Both the position numbers and the translations under genes were made by a program. Positions 12,901-24,900 of a stretch of DNA of 64,000 nt are shown here, piece after piece (position 1 is the first letter of the stretch; the number at the start of each line of letters is the position of its first letter). The stretch is taken from assembly GCF_021869535.1 (NCBI RefSeq), contig NW_026262668.1, positions 75,041,558 through 75,105,557 of the forward strand. Reading direction: 5' to 3'. A model generated the notes under the pieces. It did no database searches. It saw only the letters and a program-made list of their open reading frames with translations, and was not told where the DNA came from. This DNA comes from Mytilus californianus (lineage: Eukaryota > Mollusca > Bivalvia > Mytilida > Mytilidae).

Positions 12901-15900
12901 TATTGTGGGTGTTTTATTTGTTCTTTATGAACGCGCACCCGTTCACAGAGGCTATTCCCGGTCTGTCCAATATAATGTTCGTGACAACCAGGTCACGTGA
13001 CGCAGTAAATAAGGTTTGTTGTCTTACAAGTCGTATTGGTGTTCACATGAAATTTTCTTCCATCTTTAAATGTTTACATTTTGCCTGTTTCCAAATATTT
13101 GAAATCTTGACCGCAAACACCGCATCTTGAATCTCCGGAAGATTTTATTTCAAAGTCACTAACCTCCGGTTCGAATCGAGCTCTGGTTAAGTGTTTCATT
13201 AGGTTTTTAGGTTGTCTTCGACTGTAAATCAAGTTTCCTTCCGGTATCAATTGTTTCATGGTTTCACTTTCATGTAGAATCGGAAGGTTTGATCTAATAG
13301 TATTAAAAACGTTCGGTTAATACGGGTCATGTGTACTAACGAACGGTATTTTCTTTAAGTTTTCATCCGTGTCTTTCACTTTCGGGGTTCGTAATTCTTG
13401 AAGTGTCAGTTGTTTTGCTTTGCGTATTCCACTTTCGATTAGACCCTCTGGGTATAACTGTTGTGTTAAATAGCCTTTCAATTCGTTCAATCGTACGTCT
13501 CGAATGTTATTGTCCGACACTATAGCACAAATCCGCCTGGCCATACAGTAAGGTATGTTTCGTTTTGTATGGGACGGATGACACGAATGAAAATTTAAGT
13601 ATTGATGGGTGTCTGTGGATTTATAATAAATATCCGTCGTTATTTGTCTGCCTGATTTCAAGATGAAAAATATCCAAAAATGGTAGTTGAGTGTCAATGG
13701 TTTCCATGGAGAATTTAATCGACGGATGTAAGGAGTTGATTAGATCTTTAAATTTATATAAATCTTCCTCTAATCTGCTCCAAAATATTATGCAGTCATC
13801 TAAATATCTTTTCCAAAACTGAATGACATAATCACTGTAATTTTGGTCGTATTGGACAGATATTTGTCGATACATCTGTTTTTCTATTCGATTGAACTGG
13901 AACTGTTAAATTGTTTACTTATTTTACTATTTATTTTATGAATATATAAGAAGATGTGGTATGAGTGCCAATGAGACAACTCTCAATCCAAGTCAAAATT
14001 TATAAAAGTAAACCATTATAGGTCACAGTACGGTCTTCAACACGGAGCCTTGGCTCACACCGAACAGTAAGCTATAAAGGGCCCCAAAAATTACTAGTGT
14101 AAAACCATTCAAACGGGAAAACCAACGGTCTAATCTATATAAAAAACGAGAAACGAGAAACACTTATGAACCACATCAACAAACGACAACTACTGAACAG
14201 CAGATTCCTGACTTAGGACAGGTGCAAACAAATGCAGCGGGTTTAAACGTTTTAATGGTACCAAACCTTCACCCTTTTTCTGAAACAATAGTGTAACATC
14301 ACAACATAGAAAGACACACTATAAAATATCAACTGAAATAGCTTAACTCAATCAAAGGACATATTAACACCATTGAACATACACTGAACAAATAAATTTG
14401 ACCTATGATACAATGTAAATAAATCATGTATATAAATAAGGCTGAAAATGCACTAAGTATTTATATTAAATATGAATATTCACATTTTGTCTGTTAAGAC
14501 ATCAAATTGTTCTAAAATGGTTTCCGTAATTTCCTACCGGTTTCACTGTTTCACAGATATTCATGGATATGGTTGCTTGCGACGTCGTCAGGTGTAACGT
14601 CTATTAACGACATCATTATTTAATCATGAACATCATAATATAGTACAACGTAGGTACTTAAAACGAATGTGAAAGTATATAGTTATATAGAAATGCCTTC
14701 CGGGTTCTCATTTCATCTATTTAATTTAGGACGGTATTTCTTAATGATATAATTTTCTTTATTAATTCTCTTGGTTCCGTTGTATTATCTGAACACTGAT
14801 AAAATGGAAAAATAAAGAAATTTGGATGATTTGATCTAGCGCATCTATCAATATGTTCGCTAAGTTTGATTTTTCTTGTACTAGGGACTCGAATTTGCTG
14901 TCTATGTACTGTCATTCGTTTTCTAATGGTGTTGCCGGTTTGTCCAATATAATTTTCTTGACGACCACTGAAAGGGATGATATATAGAAGGTTTTCCGAT
15001 GCACATGTAAAACTGTTCTTGATTTTAAAAACGTGTCCGGATTTAAAAACGAATAGTATTGAACGCTTCATTATTTCTCGTATCTGCTGTTTACTTGGCT
15101 GCTGGTGTACCAGGACAACGTTGCTGCCGGTCACTGCCGTTTGCTTTGCCTAGCTTTCCTCCTATTCCTATTCCTAATTTTGGTGGCTCCGTTTTTTTTC
15201 GTTTTTGTTTTTTTTTTTTAATTCTCATTTTTATGTTCTTTCATTTTATTTAAGTTCTATTTCATTCATTTACTCATCAAATTATTTATTTTTTAAGTAT
15301 TCTAAACTTCAAATTTTTTCTATATTTATCACTCAAATTATTCTATTACCCTATGGTAAAAACAAATTATTTAAATGCCCAAAAAGGCGCAAGCCAGGGC
15401 CGACCGTGCGAGGGCTGTATAGCCAGTCAAGGTCGTTAAAAACTCTCATCATCATTATTTCTGGGGTTGTGAGTTGAAATGTACGGTAAAACGTTTTCTT
15501 TTGAATGTGATTTAGTTTTCCTTAATTCCTGTAAGCTAAAAGATTTTGCTCTGGTTATACCGTCATCAATTATTCTCTTCGGATATTTTCGGTCTAAAAG
15601 CATGTATCTTAATTCATTTAATCTTGTATCCCTTAATTCTGGATTTGAAATGGTAGTACATATGCGTTTAGCTAGGTTATATGGTATATTTACTCTCGTA
15701 AGTTTTGGATGACATGATGTAAAAAGTAGATATTGTGTGGAATCAGTCGGTTTATAGAAAATACCGGTTTCTATGTGTGTTCCGTTCTTTATGATAAGAA
15801 TGTCTAAAAATGATAATTTGTTACTATTGTTTTCCATAGTAAATTGAATGTTCTCATTTATTTCATTGAGCAAATCTTTGAATTCCACTAACTTATCTAA

Positions 15901-18900
15901 GCTGTTGTCCCATAAAATAAAACAGTCATCTAAGTATCTTTTCCAATTTTCCATCAAAGATTTATAAAATAAATGTCCGAATTTTCGCTGTGATCTCCGA
16001 TACATCTGGATCTCGAGGTATCCCATCACTAGATTGGTATATGTAGGTGCAACTTTTGTACCAATTGCAGGGCCTGTTTTTTGGCGATACAATGTGGTGT
16101 CGAACATGAAATAATTATTCTGAAGAATAAACCGAAGTCCTTCAATTATAACTTCCTTTTCTATTCGGTTAGGTAGTTCGGGTTTGTATTTTTCTATCCA
16201 ATAACTAATTCTGTATTTTTGTGGAATATTCGTGTAGAGACTGACTACATCAAATGTGAAAATTCATATTGATTATGAATATTTAGTGCATTTTCAGCCT
16301 TATATTTTCCTATTTTATGCACAGCGTGGAAAAAATTTATAACTTTTCAATATATATATAGAGATATATATAATTCGTCTCAAATTTAGCTCAACAATGT
16401 TAGTTCCTCAAATTTGCGTTAGCAAATTTTGTTCTTTCTTCAGCGGGATTCGAATCCTTGCTTCTATGACATCGTGGCAACACCGCCTGCACCATGACTA
16501 GCGCCCTAGACCACTCGACTACGTATGCTACATAAAAATATAGCTTTCGGTGGTCGATGTAATACCTTTCCTCGTCGGCTTTATCTAGGGTTGTAACACA
16601 GTACATGATGTATAGTGGCAAGTAGATGGTGTACCTTTCAGATCAGCTATTTTGTCTATTGTAAAGGATGATAATGTTAATCTCCATCGGATAACTCGTG
16701 GTTATACAGGCCTTACACCATAATATATATATAATTCGTCCCAAATTTACCCCAACAATGTTAGATCTTCAAATTTGCGTATAAGGCATTTTTCTAAATA
16801 TTTTTTTATTGAAGTTTGCTTGTTCCATAGATCAGATAAAAGGGAGAAGGATTACTTACATCAGTAGAATAAATTTTTAACAAATACCACACCATCGTAA
16901 AATTTCTGTCCCTAAACTTTAGTTAAACCTTTTGTGGCCCCTGTTAAATGCATTACATTTTGTGTTGAATTAGGTGCTTTATAGTTGTTATAGCTGGACA
17001 CAAATATGGGAGATTTTTTTCAATCGCTTTTCGTTTGTTATACTAGATGTTGTGATATTTATACTTCACATCTCTTTTCTATAGCTGGTTAGTATAGCAA
17101 TATTTGAAAAACAATACAAAGAAAAAAGTTTCATCATAAAAATACAAAAACATGAGAAAACCTAACTGTACTTAACTTAACCATAAAATAAAACTATAAA
17201 TAACAAAAACAAAAAACATCCATAAAGTGATATTGTGTGTTTAAAAGAGATATTAATAGAAAAGTTGAATTGTTGGATTTTCATTTGGATCCATTACGTT
17301 TTCAGAATGTATTCAATTGCATTTTATTTCTTTTCACAGTTCAGCTTTAACTTATCGGGACATTATGCATCTACTGGTAAAGACGTCAAGAAGTAATCTT
17401 ACAAATCAATACAGAACCAATTTCTTTAGAAATGCTGCAGGAATCTACGGTAAGCATTTTGCATACGCATAATATTTAACAAAAATAACTTGTTGTCAAG
17501 CAGACACTCCATGGGTATTGTCTACACTAATAATTTTAGCTGAACACACAAAACCTCAAATATATCAAGGAATGTAAATACAGAGATTTGTGAAAGAAAT
17601 GTTACCTGAAATTTAAATATATGTTTTGTGTTATTTGGAAAGTAAAAATTTCGGATAAAATCCATTTTTGTGATAACAATGACAGGACTCATGAAGGAAT
17701 GCATTTGTATCAATATACATTTTGTGTTATCTATTCAATGTCTACCTTACAAATTATACAAGAAAGTCTTGAGTTAAAGATTTTATGTACTGAAGTTCTG
17801 TATCTTTTTATTTACTAGTACTTATCAGTTTTCCGGTTATTTGTCTTTATGCTATTATGCTCCTGTTGGTCGTTTGACATCACTCGGTATTTGCGCATCC
17901 AGCTATCGGTTTGTTTTTCTTTGGGCTAGGAACAGGAAGGTCCAGAGGTACGATTCGGACTCGAGAGTGTTTCGCACTGTTGTTTTCATTTTGTTTACCC
18001 TTGTATTTATATTTTACCGAATTTGTACTTTATCGGGAAAGTTTATACTTGTACAGCATTATGTTTATTCACTCTATGTACTATCAACTACAAAAACTTT
18101 TTTGTTGGTGTCTTTGTCAGATTTACTATCAACTACAAAACTTTTTTAGCTCACCTAGCCCAATGGGCCAAGTGAGCTTTTCTCATCACTTAGCGTCCGT
18201 CGTCCGTCGTCCGACATCCGTTAACTTTTACAAAAATTTTCTCCTCTAAAACTACTAGGCCAAATTTAACCAAACTTGGCCACAATCATTATTAGGGTAT
18301 CTAGTTTAATAAATATGTTCGATGTCCCCGCCTGCCAACCAACATGGCCAACATGGCTAAAAATAGAACATAAGGGTAAAATGCAGTTTTTGGCTTATAT
18401 CTCTAAAACTAAAGCATTTAGAGCAATAAATATGTTCATCAGGTTAAGATCTATCTACCCTGAAATTTTCAGACGAATCAGACAACTGGTTGTTGGGTTG
18501 CTGCCCCTGAATTGGTAATTTTAAGAACATTTTGCAGTTTTTGGGTATTATCTTGAATATTATTATAGATAGAGATAAACTGTATACAGTAATAATGTTT
18601 AACAAAGTAAGATCTAAAAATAAGTCAAATGACCAAAATTGTCAAATGACCACTTAAGGAGTGATTGCCCTTTAAAGTCAATTTTCAACAATTTTTCGTA
18701 AATTTTTGTAATCTTTTACAAAAATCTTCTCTTCTGAAACTAATGAGAAAAATTTAACCAAACTTGGCCACAATCATTATTGGGGTCTCTAGTTTGAAAA
18801 ATGTGTCCGATGACCCCGCTAGCCAACCAACATGGCTGACATGGCTAAAAATAGAACATAGGGGTAAAATCCAGTTTTTGGCTTATATCTCTGAGACTAA

Positions 18901-21900
18901 AGCATTTAGAGCAAATCTGACAAGGTAGAAATGTTCATCAGGTTAATTCTATCTGCTCTGAAATTTTCAGACAATTCATAGGTTACTGCCCCTGAATTGG
19001 TAATTTTAAGGAAATTTTGCAGTTTTTGGTTATTATCTTGAATATTATTATAGATAGAGATAAACTGTAAACAGCAATGATGTTCAGCAAATAACGATCT
19101 ACAAATAAAACAAATGACCAAAATTGTCAATTGACCCCTTAAGGAGTTATTGCCTTTTATAGTCAGTTTTTACAATTTTTCTTAAATTTTTATAATCTTT
19201 TACAAACATCTTCTCCACTTAATCTACTGGGCCAAATAGAATTAAACTTAGCCACAATTTTCAATAGGCTATCTTGATTGAAAAATATATCCGATGACCC
19301 TGCCATCCAACCAACATGGCCACCATGGATGAAAATAGAACATAGGGGTTTACTTTAGAAGTCTATGGGAAAATTATAAAAAAACAATTTCAAATGGTCA
19401 CAACTTGAAAACTAATTTAAATAATGATAAGGGGTCTTCAGTAACTATTGTAAGACTACAATGGGATGACCTGCTTTTTATTTAACTACTGGGCCAAATA
19501 AAACCAAACTTGGCCTCGATCATTATTAGGGTACCTAATACTATTTATTATGATTTTAACCTTATTTTACATTATTTCCAAAACTAGAATAGATACAGGT
19601 GAGCGACACAGGCTCTTGAGAGCCTCTAGTTTGTTGCTGTTTTCGTCAGATTGACTATGAACTACAAAGAATATTTTGTTGGTGTCTTTGTCAAATTTAC
19701 TATCAACTGCAATAACATTTTTGAAAACAACAACAATATGTGCATATTCCGAAAATGTATGTAGGGGAAAACTCCGTCAATCTCCTCCCCTTACAAAATG
19801 TTCCCCCAAAAAGCAGGTCCCTTTGCTTACAACTTCAAAGCTAAAGAACACCTTAGAAGGGTTTTCGCTTATCGCTTATCAAAAGACTGTTCTTAACTAA
19901 TAAATAAAACACTGTACCGTTTTCGTTTCAAAGAAACCATTATAAACAAACGGGAAAATGAAAAACGATGTCGCCATATTAAGCTTCTTTTTTAATTATA
20001 AAGTAAGTCAGATCTACTACTTTAGAGCAAATTGTTCAATATGGTAGTTATAAAACCCATGGTTTGACATGGATAATGAATTATGATCATATAGACTTCT
20101 CCGGTTTGACAATAAAATCTACACTTAGAATGAAATCCGCTTGACTCTGTGAGGTGAATGAATTGGAAGTCACGTTGTCAATCAGATTGGGGAAGTGAAA
20201 TCCGATATTATTTTAGGGCGAATGTAACGCTCCCTGCATGTTAAAGAAGCCTTGCAGTAACTCTTAGAGGGTCCTTACAAGGCTTTGTTGGTCCGGAATA
20301 GTTCAGCCGCTTTCCATTAAAACCTTTATTCACAGTCATCCTTTTAACCGGTGTCCTAATATGTAAATCCATTACCTGAATGTCTCTGACATATGTCCAC
20401 TGGCTGTTAAGAAAAGAATAATCAATTAAGATTTTATGTGTAACAGACGCAAGAAAGTTGAATGATTTTAACATACGATACATTTTGAAAGAAATTTTTA
20501 ATTTAGTATCATCATATTTTGGATTTGGATTAATTGATATCGGCATGCTAGTCGAAAGGAGCAAAACCTGGAGGAACGTCCCACCTATACAATATTGTAG
20601 AGCAGAAAAAACGTTTGACAGTCCGTAAGTACTATATTTGTATCTTAGTATATTAGTAGATCAAACTTCGTAAAATTTAAGTTATTTGTAGGTCTAGATA
20701 ATATACCAATGTCTCACTTGACGTAAATGTTTTCAGTAGAAATATTCACTACTGTCATGTTGATAAATTTGTTTTTTTCTTAATTACATACCTGTATATT
20801 ATATAATAAACATTAAACTGGTAGAGGTAAATGATAATACATATATACTTTGACTGGATAAATGTATGTTTTCTACATTGGCTAGAGGTATAGGGGGAGG
20901 GTTGAGATCTCAAAAAACATGTTTAACCCCGCCGCATTTTTTGCGCCTGTCCCAAGTCAGGAGCCTCTGGCCTTTGTTAGTCTTGAATCATTTTTAATTT
21001 TAGTTTCCTGTGTATAATTTCGAGTTTAGTATGACGTCCATTATCACTGAACTAGTATACTTATTTGTTTATGGGCCAGCTGAAGGACGCCTCCGGGTGC
21101 GGGAGTTTCTCGCTGTATTGAAGACCCATTGGTGGCCTTCGGCTCTTGTCTGCTCTATGGTCGGGTTGTTGTCTCTTTGACACATTCCCCATTTCCATTC
21201 TCAATTTTATATTGTTACATTATATTTCGCAAAATTTCGTTAAACAATTAATTATGCATGTATGTCACCATAATTTAATACTTCAGTTCATATTAACACA
21301 CTGTATTTGTTTCACTTCAAATTTTATTGTATTTTTATTGATAATGTATGGTTTTTTTTTAACTTGTACTTGGCGTTTAGAGATAAATAACTAAGGACAA
21401 CAGAAACTTGAAATTAAACTTAAATCGTGTTTCCAGTCTGTGTAATTTGCATTGATTTGTATGTTTGTTTTATCAAAGCAATGTTGAACTTGGTGCATGC
21501 TTTTTCATAACAATTACAAGTATGTCAAATACGTATATTTCATTTACTGCAAATCCATGTAATGATAACGTATAAATAATACATTAGAATTAATATGAAT
21601 CGATTGTTTATATTTTAGACTGAACAGTGACTCCACTTATTTTATGGTTCAAGTCACTGGATGCTCTGCTACATATATAGAACATGTTGAAATATCATTA
21701 AAAGTAGACCATCAACACGCAGGACAGATTCAATGGGTTCTCGTATCTCCGTATGGCACAAAATCTAAAATTCTTCCCGGTAGAGGTCTCGATCCTACAA
21801 CAAATATGGACATTACTGTTTTAACTGTTCAACTGTGGGGAGAAAATCCTAATGGATTATGGAAATTTGAACCCACAGCTGTGTTTGGTAAAACTCTTGG

Positions 21901-24900
21901 TATGTTTATATCAATAATTTTCAAAAGCGGAAATATCACAATGCTTTTGCATTCAATGACTTTGTCTTTAACTAACGAAGTTATGAAAGACAACATTAGT
22001 TAATTTATTCGATTTGTTTTTGGACTCTACGACTTTTACGGATTAAACAAAATGTTGACCCCCGTTCTCGTGAATATGGATATTTGTTTTACCAATTTTA
22101 CGAACATTTAACAAAAACTAAAAAAGAAAGTTTTTTTTTCCAGTCGCAAAAAAGTTCCAAAATATAAATGTGATATTTTGACTTCAAAATACATATTTAA
22201 ATTATTGTATAAAGAATTTATACTTCCATACTACTTTAAAACCAACATTATGGACAGCAAAAGAAGAAAAATAAAAGATTCAAATAGGAATGAATATCTT
22301 TTAATTTAAATTTTGCAAAGAGAGCATTGGGGTCTCCCGGTATCTTGATTAATTAATAAAACATAGACTGATCGGTCAATATTTTAATGAAATGCGCAAA
22401 TTAAAGAAATACAATGCATTCGTGAGAACTTTCAATTAAATGAAGGAAATTAATTACTATTTTGACCCAAAACAGACGTTTAGTATTAATGATTGAAAAA
22501 CAATATACATACAAAATAAGTCAATTTTTTGCAACATGTAGCTTGGAAACAAACTAGGTGATATATCCTGTCTTTTGAAAATAACTACATTTTGGCAAAG
22601 TATGAAAATGTTCTACTAGTATTATGTTTTGTTTATAAACCAATACTACTTTAAACCAACATTATGCGAGGCAAACGAAGAAAAATAAAAGATTCAAATA
22701 GGAATTTATATCTTTTAATTTTAATATTTTGTGTTGTTGTAAAGATAGTATAAAAGTTGTTAATGCATTTTTATTCATGTGTAAAGCCAATTTTTCTTCA
22801 TTTTATTTAATTTCAATTAAGAAACAAACCTTTTCACTTTTAGATCACGGCACTGTAGAATCAGTAGGTCTATCGATTCATGGATATACGTGTCAAGGTC
22901 AGCATTGTCTACCACCTGCTGAACAAGGTAAAACATCTTTCTATATGAGTTTAACAACAGGATACTTATATTTCACTATATAAGAAACAAATTTTAATGC
23001 ACAATATACTACAGAGTCAACTTGAGGGAGTTGAGGGAGTCGAAATCAAGAGTCACAATACCAAGTCCAAATATTTTCAAATGTACAACCATTTACTTAC
23101 AAACAAAATACAATGTTACGAAATAGACAAGTGCAAGCTTATAACAACCTTGCTAAAAAAATTAAGAAAACTTGTAGTAATTGTTCCAAGAAGATGTGCA
23201 TTAAAAATATCCCACTGGTTAAAATGATGATCAGTTTTCGACTTATGACATGACTTTGTCTGTAGCTTGCTTTCTTCAGTTTATTTTATAATGTTACGAG
23301 AAAACATTAATACTATTGGAAAATATACCAAAAACTCTTTACAATTGAATCCCAACTAGTTATAAAAATCAAGTAAAATAGTCAAACATTGGGTTATGCA
23401 AATAACACTGGTTAGAATAAAAGCAGGCCTAAAATACAATTGCAATCATATGATGACAATGTTTTAAAATGAATGTTTTAGGAGCAACTAAACACTCAGT
23501 TCCCTCCTTTGTGTTAATTGCGAATCATATGTTCTATATTCAAATTTTCAACAATGAATATAAAGTTCAGAGGTATGATACATTGCCAATAACACAGCTA
23601 TCCACAAGGGAGCAAATAAATATGTATCAATTGTAGGCCTAGGATAATGTATAACTTTCGATAATTTCACGGTCACCATCACTAATTTGTAGACCGACAC
23701 GTTGATACGTTGTGTCAGGGTTTAAACTTACTAGCGACGTTTATTCACGTTCTTATATCTTTTTAACGAACTTAAATAATTGATGAGTGATTGCATGCAT
23801 CTAGAATATATGATGGGCATCTTTAGCTCACACATGTATGTGTTTGATAAATGATTATGTTATAATTCGTATGATACCAGAAAACTAAACTTCATTCCAA
23901 AGACAATTCAATTTAGCCAGAGCCAAACCAATTGTTGAATATAATACAATAATTTCTGGATTCAATCAGGATTTTCCTTCACTCTTCTGCTTCCACATAA
24001 TGGTAATACAATTGTATGATACAGATATCAGGACAATCTTTAGCTTTAGTCAATAGCAATAGTTTGGAGAGACAAGTGGTTATTTCAAATGATTTAAATG
24101 CATTAAATTCCAATGAGCCTAAACAGTAAAACAGAAACCACTTAAGGTAGGCTTTATTCAGATCTTATCTGTGTTAACATATAAAAACGCGAACGTTTGA
24201 TTTATCGTTTCTTGTCGTCAATTTCTATGATAGTATGACGACTGTTGCAATTATATGTTTTTGTTTTAAGGCGTAGGAAGTTGGGGTAATTGGCTTTCAT
24301 GGTCAGAGTGCACAGGTACATGTGGTCAAGGAATTAAAAGTCGAAGTAGACAATGTAACGTCAAGAGTAATTCAGCATATTGTGCAGGGGACAGTTCTCA
24401 AACAGAATTATGTCCTCTTTCTAATTGTCAGCCTGATATACAGTCAGGTAAGATTAACAAATTGGTTAAAATGTAGTAAGCAAACATATGCATGTAAATC
24501 AAAATGAGGTTTGGAACAGTATTTATGAAGCCTTATCTAGTACCATGAATGCTAATTTAAATTCTTATGTGAAAATGAAGTTTGCTCTTGACGTTTTTCA
24601 TTTTTATTACTATTAATATTAATCAATACATGCTCTGACTTTCTATAATAGATTATGATTTAAACAATTTTGCAAAGAAAACTATATGCATGTATATTTT
24701 AAAAACTTTAAAAACTAGCATATAAAACATTTCTCTAGTAAGATATGATATTCTTATTACTTCTCATATGTTTCTCATACCACTACTGAAAATTTTTGTT
24801 TTCGCATATGTTTATATTAAACATACAGAGTCACATTTTAGTGCCATGCATATTGGAGATGATAGCACAAATAGAGAACACGGTACCTTTTTCATTTTTC

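Larger units (their letters stand above)
12584..13947 (-). mobile_element. Penelope-like retroelement 1, 5'-truncated
   Basis: Read on the minus strand it holds an RT end (13875-13317), a linker with RRQPKNLMKHLTRA (13259-13074) and a GIY-YIG endonuclease (about 13040-12741). RT then GIY-YIG is the order of Penelope-like elements. The two ends (12584-12646 and 13888-13947) are near-perfect inverted copies of about 60 bp. One frameshift and one stop are present, so it is probably inactive. Confidence 0.82.
14437..16302 (-). mobile_element. Penelope-like retroelement 2, 5'-truncated
   Basis: On the minus strand: RT (16257-15436), a gap of about 300 bp with low-complexity T-rich DNA, GIY-YIG nuclease (15134-14721), then a 3' tail. 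The ends 14437-14484 and 16257-16302 are inverted copies of about 45 bp ('ggctgaaaatgcacta'). Confidence 0.82.

Noticed and set aside
16440..16540. tRNA gene on the minus strand
   Set aside because: A- and B-box-like parts are present, but the cloverleaf does not close and the unit is repeated with a SINE body at 39600-39690.
20241..20564. 107-codon minus ORF
   Set aside because: It overlaps the plus-strand exon 20507-20624, which is secured by homology and phase.
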